DNA of 64,000 nucleotides from an uncultured Bacteroidales bacterium (GTDB lineage: Bacteria; Bacteroidota; Bacteroidia; Bacteroidales; UBA11471): positions 1-64,000 of the forward strand of contig CANQQA010000010.1 of assembly GCA_947625885.1 (NCBI GenBank), read 5' to 3'. Each line of letters starts with the position of its first letter. The stretch's first letter is position 1. A program made the position numbers and the translations under genes. The notes beneath the pieces are model-generated. The model made no database searches. It was not told the DNA's origin and saw only the letters and a list, made by a program, of their open reading frames with translations. This document shows, one piece after another, positions 16,631-25,535 of this stretch.

Positions 16631-18810
16631 AAAAAGTATGGAGTAAAATAGCCGGCTGTCTGTTGCTTTGTGTGGCTGCGACAGCGTATGCCGAAACGAC
16701 GACAATCACCGTCAATACGCGGAATACATCGTTGATTTATAAAGTAGATGATGCCGGAAAATTGAGGCAGGTTTATTTCGGTCCGATTTTAGATGCCGAA
16801 TCGGTTGAAAACACACAGATGACGCAAGTCGATGCTTATCCGGCATTCGGTACTTCATATATCAATGAAGCCGCTTTGCGTGTGGTGCATGGCGACGGCA
16901 ATACCTCTACCGAGCTGTATTTCGACGGAGTAGAGCAAAACCGCTTGGGCGACGACATGACCGAAACGGTCATTACGCTTAAAGACGGGTATTTCCCATT
17001 TACCGTAAAACTTTTTTTCAGAGCTTACGAAACAAACGATATTATCGAGCAATGGAGCGAAATCACCCATGCCGAAAAGAAGCCGGTAACGCTTTACAAT
17101 TTTGCTTCGTCGCATTTGTTTTTCAATGAACCCTCCTATTACCTTACCCAATTTTGCGGGGAATGGGCAATGGAAATGAATATGGTTGAAACGCAATTGT
17201 CGCGGGGCGTGAAAAATATCGAGTCGAAACTCGGTGTGCGCTCCGACCAACATGCGCACCCCTGCTTCTATCTTTCACTGGGCGGGAAAGCGCAGGAACG
17301 TGCCGGCAGAGTAATAGGCGGCACCTTGGCGTGGCCGGGCAGTTACCGCCTTTCGTTCGAGGTCGATCATCGGGAAAATTTACATATCGTATCGGGAATC
17401 AATCCATACGCTTCGCATTATATTCTTGCCCCCAAAGAGGTATTCAAAACGCCGGCACTTCTTTACACCTATTCCGACAGTGGAGTTGGCGTCATTTCGA
17501 GACGTTTTCACCGTTGGGCGCAAAAGTATGGCATATATCGGGGCGATAAGACCCGTACTACTTTGTTGAATAACTGGGAAGCGACCTATTTCGATTTCAA
17601 CGAAGAAGTTTTGAGCGGAATCATCAAAGATGCCGCCGATATGGGATTTGAACTCTTCCTCCTCGATGACGGCTGGTTTGGCAATAAATATCCCCGAAAC
17701 AGTGATAACGCCGGTCTGGGCGATTGGGATTGCAATAAGAAGAAACTCCCTCACGGATTGGGTTATTTGGTCGAAGAAGCCAAGAAAAACGGCATCAAAT
17801 TCGGAATATGGCTCGAACCCGAAATGGTCAATCCTAAGAGCGAATTGTACGAAAAGCACCCCGATTGGGTAATCGGACAGCCGCACCGTCAGCTCGATTT
17901 GAGCCGTAATCAGTTGATACTCGACCTTTCCAACCCGAAGGTACAAGACTTTGTCTTTGGCGTGATAGACAAAATATTGAGCGAAAATCCGGATATTGCC
18001 TACATTAAATGGGATTGCAACCGTTTCGTTACCAATTCGGGCTCTTACTTTTTGTCGCCGGAGAAGCAGTCGCACCTTTGGATTGGTTATGTGCGGGGAT
18101 TGTTCTCTGTCCTCGAACGGGTGCGCACTAAATATAAAGACGTTTCCATGATGTGCTGCTCCGGAGGCGGCGGACGGATAGACTACGCCACTCTCCCTTA
18201 TTTCGATGAATTTTGGATAAGCGACAACACCGATGCCCTCGATCGCATTTTCATACAGTGGGGAACCACTCAATTCTTCCCCTCTATGGCGCTGGCAAGT
18301 CATGTATCGGTAGTCCCCAATCATATCACCGGACGCACGGAACCCTTGAAATTCAGATTCGACGTGGCGATGTCGGCAAAGTTGGGCATGGATTTGCAAC
18401 CCAAAGATATGTCGCCCGAAGACAAGACTTTTTCCCGAAATGCCATAAAAGATTACTATAAAATACGACCCATTGTGCAATTCGGCGATTTGTACCGTTT
18501 GCTTTCACCCTACGAAAGCCGGCGCACGGCGATGATGTATGTTGCCGAAGACAAGAGCGAGGCGGTATTGTTTGCCTATTTGTTGAAGAAGACTATTAAC
18601 GGCGATACGCAGCCTCTGATTCTCGAAGGTCTCGATCCCGCTCGAAATTACAAAGTTACAGAGTTGAACAAGGCGCCGCAAGGATATTCTTGGTTTACCC
18701 CTTTGGAAGGAAAAGTCTTTTCCGGCGATTACCTGATGAAATACGGACTTCGTTTTACGATGTATAACGAATACGACAGTAAAGTAATATACATTGAATC
18801 AGTGAAATAA
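16627..18810 (+). CDS. Alpha-galactosidase, GH36
   Basis: 727 residues with a signal peptide ending near ATAYAE, so periplasmic or surface-located. Full GH36 architecture: N-terminal beta-sandwich, (beta/alpha)8 barrel with DDGWFGNKYPRNSDNAGLGDW and GIKFGIWLEPEMVNP, then a C-terminal beta domain. Catalytic nucleophile Asp463 in IKWDCNR; general acid/base Asp533 in ISDNTDALDR. CCSGGGGRIDY lies between them as in characterised members. It hydrolyses terminal alpha-1,6-galactose of raffinose-family sugars or galactomannan fragments. Start overlaps the MFS stop codon (ATGA), implying translational coupling. Confidence 0.93.
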   Translation: MKKVWSKIAGCLLLCVAATAYAETTTITVNTRNTSLIYKVDDAGKLRQVYFGPILDAESVENTQMTQVDAYPAFGTSYINEAALRVVHGDGNTSTELYFDGVEQNRLGDDMTETVITLKDGYFPFTVKLFFRAYETNDIIEQWSEITHAEKKPVTLYNFASSHLFFNEPSYYLTQFCGEWAMEMNMVETQLSRGVKNIESKLGVRSDQHAHPCFYLSLGGKAQERAGRVIGGTLAWPGSYRLSFEVDHRENLHIVSGINPYASHYILAPKEVFKTPALLYTYSDSGVGVISRRFHRWAQKYGIYRGDKTRTTLLNNWEATYFDFNEEVLSGIIKDAADMGFELFLLDDGWFGNKYPRNSDNAGLGDWDCNKKKLPHGLGYLVEEAKKNGIKFGIWLEPEMVNPKSELYEKHPDWVIGQPHRQLDLSRNQLILDLSNPKVQDFVFGVIDKILSENPDIAYIKWDCNRFVTNSGSYFLSPEKQSHLWIGYVRGLFSVLERVRTKYKDVSMMCCSGGGGRIDYATLPYFDEFWISDNTDALDRIFIQWGTTQFFPSMALASHVSVVPNHITGRTEPLKFRFDVAMSAKLGMDLQPKDMSPEDKTFSRNAIKDYYKIRPIVQFGDLYRLLSPYESRRTAMMYVAEDKSEAVLFAYLLKKTINGDTQPLILEGLDPARNYKVTELNKAPQGYSWFTPLEGKVFSGDYLMKYGLRFTMYNEYDSKVIYIESVK

Positions 18811-18838
18811 CATAAAATATCAACTAAAACCTACAATT

Positions 18839-21800
18839 ATGAGTAAGTTAAGATTGTACCTTATTCTTTTGATGTGCGTCTTGCCCTTAGGTGCAATGGC
18901 ACAGAATATGAAAATAGAAGGTTCTATCCGGGATTCACAGACCAAAGAAGCGTTGGCGGGAGTGAACGTCTCGGTTCGGGGAGAATCGGCAGGTACGATG
19001 ACAGATGGCAAGGGCGAGTTTTCCATTACCACACAGAGAGGCTCGGTACTTGAATTTTCTTTTATCGGATACGATAAACAGGAATATGTCGTGAAAACCA
19101 ATGCCAAAATTCAACTCGAAATGGAGCCTTCGGCAATAGATATGGACGAAGTAATCGTCGTCGGTGCCTCCATGAAAAAGAGCGATTTGACCGGTTCTGT
19201 GGCACGCGTTTCCGAGAGAGCCCTGCAACAAACACCGTCTGCCGACTTGAATACCGCCCTGCAAGGAAAAGTTGCCGGCGTGTATATTCAAAATAGTGCA
19301 AAACCCGGAGAAGCGGCAAGCATAAAAATTCGGGGCAACAATTCCATACAATACGGAACATCGCCTATTTATGTGATAGACGGATTGTTGGTCGATCAAG
19401 GCTTTGAAATGTTGAATCCGTCGGACATCGCCACCATTGATGTGCTGAAAGATGCCTCGGCAACGGCTATTTATGGTGCGCGCGGCGCCAATGGCGTAGT
19501 GGTGATTACCACCAAAAAAGGTCAAAAAGGGAAACCCCGCGTTACATACGACGGTTGGTTCGGGGCGCAAAATTTCAGCAAAACAATGCCTATGATCGAC
19601 GGCGCCCAACTGCACGACTTGCGTGTAGAGGCATATATCAACGAATTCAACAATACCTCCACGCTTCCGGCAGCGCGGAGAGAACGGTACATAGAAAACA
19701 ATTTCAGATCGACAACCGTGCCTCCCAATACGATATTCACGGAAGATGAAATGAATGCCTATCTGGCGGGCGAAACCTATGACTGGCTCGATGCCGTTAC
19801 CCAAAAAGCGCATCAACAAAATCATGCCATAAGCGTTTCGGGTGCCGGCGATAAAGGCTCTTACTTTTTGAGCTTCAACTACAACCAACAAACCGGCTTG
19901 ATGAAAAACGTAAGCTATAAACGCTATTCGGGAAAGGTCAATTTGGAGCAGATGGTAAAACCTTGGTTGAAAGTAGGAACCAACAGCACGTTCGTTTATC
20001 AATCGGGACACCCCGTAGGCAACGATAACACTTTCTCGACGGCGCTTACGGCAGATCCCTTGCTGCCGGTTTCGGGAGACTATTGGTATATGATGTACGG
20101 TACCGAAGAGAGTCAAAGCCACAATAACCCCATAAGAGACTTGAATATCGTACGCGATGCCGATCAAGCCCGTTTTATGAGTTCCAACTTTGTCAACATC
20201 AATCCGGTAAAAGGTTTGGATATACGTTCGACCTTCTCCGTCGACTTTATGAGTAAAGAAGATTATACGTATTACTCTACCGAGACGACCACCTCGTACA
20301 AAAACTCGGCAGACGGCGATGCCGTACAGCGCAAAGACAAGCTGCTCAACTGGCAGTGGGATAATACCGTTTCCTACAAAACTCTGATAGCCGATAAGCA
20401 TTCCATATCTGCCATTTTGGGTACCAATATGTCTTATTACAGTTACAATTGGAGCAATATAGATGTAAGAGGTTTCGATAACGATTTCTTTCTCTATAAA
20501 GCCATTGCCGGCGCATCGAAAAAAGAAGACTTCAATGTAAGTTCCGATTTCTGGACTTACTCTATGGCTTCGGTATTTTTGCGGCTCGGATATGTGTACG
20601 ACAGTCGCTATTATATCACCCTGACCGGTCGCTATGACGGCTCGTCGAAATTCGGTCCCAATAACAAATGGGGTTTCTTCCCGTCGGTATCTGCCTCGTG
20701 GAATATCACGGGAGAGAAATTCATGCAAAATCAACACGTCGTCAGCAATTTGAGACTTCGGGTAGGATACGGTCTGGCTGGTAATCAGAACATACCCAAC
20801 TACGGATATCAAACCCTTTACGATGTCCGTGCCACCCTTGCTTCGAGCGCACTGGTCAATTTCGGACGCTACGGCAATCCCGATTTGCGCTGGGAAAAAC
20901 AAAAGCAGGTAAATGTGGGATTGGATTACGGAATGTTCAAGGACCGCCTGAGCTTCGCTCTCGACTTTTTCCATATCGACAACGAAGATTTGTTGATGAC
21001 CATCAGCAAGTCGCCCTCGTCGGGCTACCTCACCCAACTGGCAAATGTCGGTACACTCCGCAACAAAGGCGTCGAACTTTCGTTGAACGCCTCGCCTGTC
21101 CGCACGAAAGATTGGAGCTGGGACATCGGATTCAATATCTCTGCCGATAGAAACAAGATTATCAAATTGGACGGACAGGCTCAGGAAATTTATAATCTCG
21201 GAGGCTATACCAACAATGAAATTCAGAGTGAAGGAAACCTCTTTGTGGGACAGCCGTTGAATACGATTTATATGTATTTGTTCGACAGAATCGTACAAGA
21301 GTCCGATATGGACTATGTAAACTCTCTCGAACTGAGTTCCCGCATGGTGCAGCCGGGCGACATTCTGCCGCTGGATAGAGACCGCAACGGAATCATCAAC
21401 GACCAAGACCGCACCGTCGTCGGCGTCAAAGACCCGAAATTCTATGGCGGCATCAATACCACATTGCGTTGGAGAGGGTTGGAATTGACCCTTGTCGGCA
21501 ACTATTCGTATGGCGCCAAGAGAGTCAGTTCGCTGTATAATACATTGATAACCAGCGATGGTCGCGGCGCTGCCCATGAAGATATTTTGAACCGTTGGAC
21601 ACCTGAAAATACCAACACGACTATCCCGAGAGCGTATCACGCATTTACCGGATTCGGTTATGGCAGTACGAGTTTGTGCGTACAAGACGCCTCATTCTTC
21701 CGCCTGTCTCAGGTAACGCTGGCATATACATTCCCGCACAAATGGATGCGTAAAATTTATCTCGAAAATCTCCGCATATACTTCACCGGAAACAATCTTT

Positions 21801-21895
21801 TGACGGCAACGAAGTACAAAGGATTCGATCCCGAAACCGGCGACTGGTACCCGAATACCCGTATGTATGTAGCCGGAATAAACCTATCGTTCTAA
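18839..21895 (+). CDS. SusC/RagA-family TonB-dependent outer-membrane transporter
   Basis: 1018 residues. Signal peptide ending at GAMAQ; N-terminal carboxypeptidase-D-like regulatory domain (IEGSIRDSQTKEALAGVNV ... GEFSITTQ); TonB box/plug region with TGSVARVSERALQQTPSAD, IKIRGNNSIQYGTSPIYVIDG and DVLKDASATAIYGARGANGVVVITTKKG; then a 22-strand barrel ending in YVAGINLSF with the terminal Phe expected for barrel assembly. It imports glycan bound by the SusD protein encoded 21 bases downstream. Placed in an alpha-galactosidase operon, the substrate is probably an alpha-galactoside. Confidence 0.96.
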   Translation: MSKLRLYLILLMCVLPLGAMAQNMKIEGSIRDSQTKEALAGVNVSVRGESAGTMTDGKGEFSITTQRGSVLEFSFIGYDKQEYVVKTNAKIQLEMEPSAIDMDEVIVVGASMKKSDLTGSVARVSERALQQTPSADLNTALQGKVAGVYIQNSAKPGEAASIKIRGNNSIQYGTSPIYVIDGLLVDQGFEMLNPSDIATIDVLKDASATAIYGARGANGVVVITTKKGQKGKPRVTYDGWFGAQNFSKTMPMIDGAQLHDLRVEAYINEFNNTSTLPAARRERYIENNFRSTTVPPNTIFTEDEMNAYLAGETYDWLDAVTQKAHQQNHAISVSGAGDKGSYFLSFNYNQQTGLMKNVSYKRYSGKVNLEQMVKPWLKVGTNSTFVYQSGHPVGNDNTFSTALTADPLLPVSGDYWYMMYGTEESQSHNNPIRDLNIVRDADQARFMSSNFVNINPVKGLDIRSTFSVDFMSKEDYTYYSTETTTSYKNSADGDAVQRKDKLLNWQWDNTVSYKTLIADKHSISAILGTNMSYYSYNWSNIDVRGFDNDFFLYKAIAGASKKEDFNVSSDFWTYSMASVFLRLGYVYDSRYYITLTGRYDGSSKFGPNNKWGFFPSVSASWNITGEKFMQNQHVVSNLRLRVGYGLAGNQNIPNYGYQTLYDVRATLASSALVNFGRYGNPDLRWEKQKQVNVGLDYGMFKDRLSFALDFFHIDNEDLLMTISKSPSSGYLTQLANVGTLRNKGVELSLNASPVRTKDWSWDIGFNISADRNKIIKLDGQAQEIYNLGGYTNNEIQSEGNLFVGQPLNTIYMYLFDRIVQESDMDYVNSLELSSRMVQPGDILPLDRDRNGIINDQDRTVVGVKDPKFYGGINTTLRWRGLELTLVGNYSYGAKRVSSLYNTLITSDGRGAAHEDILNRWTPENTNTTIPRAYHAFTGFGYGSTSLCVQDASFFRLSQVTLAYTFPHKWMRKIYLENLRIYFTGNNLLTATKYKGFDPETGDWYPNTRMYVAGINLSF

Positions 21896-21916
21896 AACAA
21901 TAAAATTTTTAAGAAA

Positions 21917-23470
21917 ATGAAAAAGTATATATATATTATTATATTTTTTACAATTGTCGGATTTTCGTGTAAAGATCCTTTTTTGGAGCAAGAGCCGCAA
22001 ACTGCCTTGTCGAGCGAACAGGTTTTTGAAAATCCCGAAAGTGTGCAGGCATTTGTTTACGGATTGTACTATCAGTGGCGCACGACCCGTGTAAACCGAA
22101 AAGGCTTCTATACCATGTTGGGCACCGACGAAGCCCAGCAAGGCGAGTATCAGGTGCGGACAGAGCCTATGCAGGCTGCATTCGACAGATATGACGGATA
22201 TTACGATTCCGAAAATACGTCCATAGCCGAAGCATGGAATATTCGTTGGCCGGTAGCCGTACAGGCAAGCGAAGGGCTGTATCATATAAACAAACTTTTG
22301 GGTAAAGCCTCCGGCGAAGAAGCCGAGCAATACAAGCTCTTTTTGGGGCAGATTTCTTTCTATCGGGCGTGCATACTCTTTGAATTGACACAGTACTGGG
22401 GCAAACTTCCGTTGCCCAATGTCGTAGACGGTCAAAATCAGTTGGGCGCACGTAAAAGTTTGCAGGAAGTCTATAAGATGATTACAGACGATTTGGAAAC
22501 GAGCATTGCCACTTTGTCGGAAAAACGTCCTACCGACGGTCGTATTCCGACCGTGTGGGCGGCAAAGATGTTGCTGGCGAAAGTGTATATGGCGGCTCCG
22601 GAAGAATCGGGATATAGAAATTTCGCTGAAGCGCGGAATTTATTGGAAGATTTGAAAAACAGAGGCGGATTTGCGCTGGAAAGCAATTATGCCGATTTGT
22701 TCGATGCCGGTAAAGTTGCCGGTCATCTGCCGTCCGAAGCAAGCACGGAAGAAATTTTCACTTTCTATTTCAACAACGTTTGGCCGGACGACAATCAGGC
22801 GCAATGGTATTGCGGCTCCCGAGCTTGTTCCAGCGACCCCAACTGCATGTATGGCGGCTATGACCTGATTCTCCCCACGTCGTATTGCGTGAATATCTTC
22901 GAGCCGGGCGACAAGAGAAAAGATGCCAGCATAAGAACCGATTTCGTGTATAACGGAAAGCAGCCCTCTCCGGCAGCAGGATTCGGTGAAGACCAGCTGA
23001 AACCCCACTTCAAGAAATATGAAGATGTCCGCATCGACGGTACCAAGTCATTCTATAATACGGGCGGCAATATGTACTATTTCCGTTATGCCGATGCCCT
23101 GCTGATGTTGGCAGAGTGCATGAACGAAACCGGAAATACCTCAGAGGCGGTTACGCTGGTCAATACGACGGTGCGCACCCGTGCCTTTGGCGGCGCTTTG
23201 CCCGCAGAATATACGTGGGATACGGGTATGTCGCAAGACGAATTCCGCACGAAAATACTCGATGAACGTATGCGTGAATTGGCTTGTGAAGGGTGGCGCC
23301 GCATCGACCTTGCCAGAACGGGAAAGTTTGAAGAGTTGATAAGAGCGCGCAACACGTGGCAGGTTGCCAATCCCACGGTCGAAGCCAAACATCGTCTTTT
23401 CCCGCTTCCTATGGTGGAAATAAAACAAAATCCGAATCTTTCCGGAGACCAAAATCCCGGATTGAATTGA
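21917..23470 (+). CDS. SusD/RagB-family surface glycan-binding lipoprotein
   Basis: 517 residues. Lipoprotein signal with Cys near residue 19 (TIVGFSC). SusD fold features: FLEQEPQTALSSEQVF, TPR-like helical pairs, SFYRACILFELTQYWGKLPLPN, WAAKMLLAKVYMAA, RYADALLMLAECMNETG, and the ending RLFPLPMVEIKQNPNLSGDQNPGLN (the characteristic FPIP...NP-L-QN-GY-like tail). It forms the lid over the SusC barrel. Partner SusC is immediately upstream. Confidence 0.95.
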   Translation: MKKYIYIIIFFTIVGFSCKDPFLEQEPQTALSSEQVFENPESVQAFVYGLYYQWRTTRVNRKGFYTMLGTDEAQQGEYQVRTEPMQAAFDRYDGYYDSENTSIAEAWNIRWPVAVQASEGLYHINKLLGKASGEEAEQYKLFLGQISFYRACILFELTQYWGKLPLPNVVDGQNQLGARKSLQEVYKMITDDLETSIATLSEKRPTDGRIPTVWAAKMLLAKVYMAAPEESGYRNFAEARNLLEDLKNRGGFALESNYADLFDAGKVAGHLPSEASTEEIFTFYFNNVWPDDNQAQWYCGSRACSSDPNCMYGGYDLILPTSYCVNIFEPGDKRKDASIRTDFVYNGKQPSPAAGFGEDQLKPHFKKYEDVRIDGTKSFYNTGGNMYYFRYADALLMLAECMNETGNTSEAVTLVNTTVRTRAFGGALPAEYTWDTGMSQDEFRTKILDERMRELACEGWRRIDLARTGKFEELIRARNTWQVANPTVEAKHRLFPLPMVEIKQNPNLSGDQNPGLN

Positions 23471-23485
23471 TACTACGCGAGTTAT

Positions 23486-23544
23486 TCTCGCTCGGTAGAA
23501 TTAAGTGGTCTGTTCTGTCGAGCGAGATGTATAAACCAGACCAC
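23486..23544 (+). other. Interleaved inverted repeats, candidate mRNA pseudoknot
   Basis: Two perfect inverted repeats interlock: TCTCGCTCG (23486-23494) with CGAGCGAGA (23519-23527), and GTGGTCTG (23505-23512) with CAGACCAC (23537-23544). Order A-B-A'-B' gives an H-type pseudoknot of 9 and 8 bp, or two exclusive hairpins. The second arm ends 12 bases before the next ATG (23557), and no T-run follows. Confidence 0.6.
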
Positions 23545-23556
23545 ACCTAAAATTTT

Positions 23557-25449
23557 ATGGACATGAAAAAACTATTGATTTTTGCCCTTATGGGCATTGC
23601 GTTGCCGAGTTTTGCCGTAAACTCGGTTAAGTGGGAAATCTTGCAAAATCCGGTCGATGGGTCGGGTGGTTTTCCGGAAACAGCTTCCGGTCGTCAGTTA
23701 TTTGTCGATTTCAATAACGACGGCATCTTGGATTATTTCATTATTTCCGGACAAAATAACGCCGATACCGAAGTCATCGGATTGTTCAAAGGAAATGCCG
23801 ATGGTACATACACCGATGTTACAGAGGCATCGGACCAGTTGTATGCCAAGAGTTGCAGTTCGGCTTTGTTTATCGACATCGACAACGATGGAAATCTCGA
23901 TTTGATTACGGTGGGAAAAAACGGAGAAGATGTGTTTACCGATGTATATAAAAACAGCGGAGCTCCCGATTATAAATTCGTGCCGGATTGGGAGATGGCA
24001 GATGTTTTTCCGGGTCTCAGTACCGAATCCCCTGACAACGGCACCAAAATTCTTGTTGCTTTCGATTACAACAACGATGGCTGGACCGACCTGCTCATTA
24101 ACGGAAATGCCGGAGGAAAATGGGAAGCTGTTAACGGTGGAAACGAGCAGAGCCGTGTCGTGGCTATTATGAAAAACAACAAAGGAACGTTTGAACTGTT
24201 AAAGAATCCGGTGAATGGAACGGAAGATTTCATCAGCTTGAATGGCGGTTCTGTCGATGCTGCCGATTTCAATTGCGATGGTTATATGGACATTCTGGCT
24301 ACCGGTTATAACGACGATTTGAAAACCGTAACAAAGCTGTATAAAAATAACGGCGACGATACCTTTACCGAAGTTACCGGTATCGACTTCGTCGGTCATC
24401 AACAGGGTGAGACCGCTTTCATCGATGTAAACAATGACGGATACGCCGATATTATAGAAATAGGACGTGATGTCAATAATGGTTGGAATGCTTTCGGCAA
24501 GTTGTATATCAACAATCAGGACGGAACATTTACCCGTCATGAAGAAGGCGAAACCACTTTCTTCGGAGGCGGTTGCGCTTTGGCGATAGCCGATGTCAAT
24601 AACGACGGACTTACCGACTATTTCATGTCGGGCTGGAATACCAATTCCACATTTATGTGGAACAACGGCGACAATACCTTTACGAAAGAAGATATCGTAC
24701 CCGATGCCGCCCGCTGTCGCGGAGGTTCCACCACATTTGCACATGTCGATAAAGACGGATTCGTCGACTTGAGTCTCTTCGGTTATCGTGATGGCGGTGG
24801 CAGTGATGGCGACGGACTCGGTTCGTGGCCCGATTATATTCTGTTCAACAAAGGCGGCGACGGTGTAGCTGCCAATGCAGCCCCCGCTGCCCCCAAAAAC
24901 GTTACGGTGAACTACAATGCCGCCAAGAAATGTTATGAGGTGAAATGGGACAAATCGACCGATGATACCACTCCGGCGGACGCTATCCGCTACAATTTGT
25001 ATGTCAAGACCCCCGATGGCAAGGTATATTTCACGCTTCCTGCCGACAAAGCGACAGGCGCCTTGAAAGTGTACGGAACGCAATATCCGTTGATACCGGT
25101 CAATCACTACGATTTGTATATGCCCGAAACCGAAGGCATAGAAATCGCTGTTTCGGCTGTGGACAACGGTTGGTTGAGCAGCTCGTTCGCATCGACCGGC
25201 TCTTCAGCTTTAAAAACGGTGAGTGAAGAGGCTTGTAAAGTATATGTTGTCGGACAGACCCTCTATTTGCAGAACGCATCTGACAAGAGCGCTTCGTTCG
25301 ACGTACTGAACCTCGACGGCAAATCGTTGCTGCAACAAGACCTCGCTGCCGGCGAGAGCAAAGCCCTCGAAGTAAAAGTCGGCGCGTATGTAGTACGTGT
25401 TGCTATCGGAAACGAGGTCGTTACCTACAAAGTCGCAACGGCATGGTAA
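23557..25449 (+). CDS. Secreted FG-GAP/VCBS repeat protein with Fn3-like and C-terminal sorting domain
   Basis: 630 residues. The ATG at 23557 or 23563 opens a signal peptide (KKLLIFALMGIALPSFA). Residues ~35-430 hold about seven FG-GAP/VCBS blades, each with a Ca-binding loop: FNNDGILDYF, IDNDGNLDLI, YNNDGWTDLL, FNCDGYMDIL, VNNDGYADII, VNNDGLTDYF, VDKDGFVDLS. They probably close a beta-propeller. A fibronectin III-like segment follows (APKNVTVNYNAAKKCYEVKWDKS), and the final ~75 residues resemble a C-terminal secretion domain (LYLQNASDKSASFDVLNLDGKSLLQ). Location after susD suggests an accessory surface glycan-binding protein; this is inference, no enzyme motif was seen. Confidence 0.8.
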   Translation: MDMKKLLIFALMGIALPSFAVNSVKWEILQNPVDGSGGFPETASGRQLFVDFNNDGILDYFIISGQNNADTEVIGLFKGNADGTYTDVTEASDQLYAKSCSSALFIDIDNDGNLDLITVGKNGEDVFTDVYKNSGAPDYKFVPDWEMADVFPGLSTESPDNGTKILVAFDYNNDGWTDLLINGNAGGKWEAVNGGNEQSRVVAIMKNNKGTFELLKNPVNGTEDFISLNGGSVDAADFNCDGYMDILATGYNDDLKTVTKLYKNNGDDTFTEVTGIDFVGHQQGETAFIDVNNDGYADIIEIGRDVNNGWNAFGKLYINNQDGTFTRHEEGETTFFGGGCALAIADVNNDGLTDYFMSGWNTNSTFMWNNGDNTFTKEDIVPDAARCRGGSTTFAHVDKDGFVDLSLFGYRDGGGSDGDGLGSWPDYILFNKGGDGVAANAAPAAPKNVTVNYNAAKKCYEVKWDKSTDDTTPADAIRYNLYVKTPDGKVYFTLPADKATGALKVYGTQYPLIPVNHYDLYMPETEGIEIAVSAVDNGWLSSSFASTGSSALKTVSEEACKVYVVGQTLYLQNASDKSASFDVLNLDGKSLLQQDLAAGESKALEVKVGAYVVRVAIGNEVVTYKVATAW

Positions 25450-25489
25450 CATACCGCGATTTATTCTGTTCATTTTAATTTTAAACCCG

Positions 25490-25517
25490 ATCGCAGGGGA
25501 GGAAACTCCCCTGCGAT
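25490..25517 (+). other. Intra-operon hairpin with GAAA loop
   Basis: ATCGCAGGGGAG pairs perfectly with CTCCCCTGCGAT (12 bp) around a GAAA tetraloop, 18 bases before the next ATG. There is no T-run on the plus strand, so it looks like an mRNA stability or processing element rather than a terminator. Confidence 0.65.
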
Positions 25518-25535
25518 TGAAAAAATACCCATGAT

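Noticed and set aside
18935-21685. 916-codon open frame on the minus strand across the SusC gene
   Set aside because: Antisense shadow of a clear SusC protein; no signal or motif.
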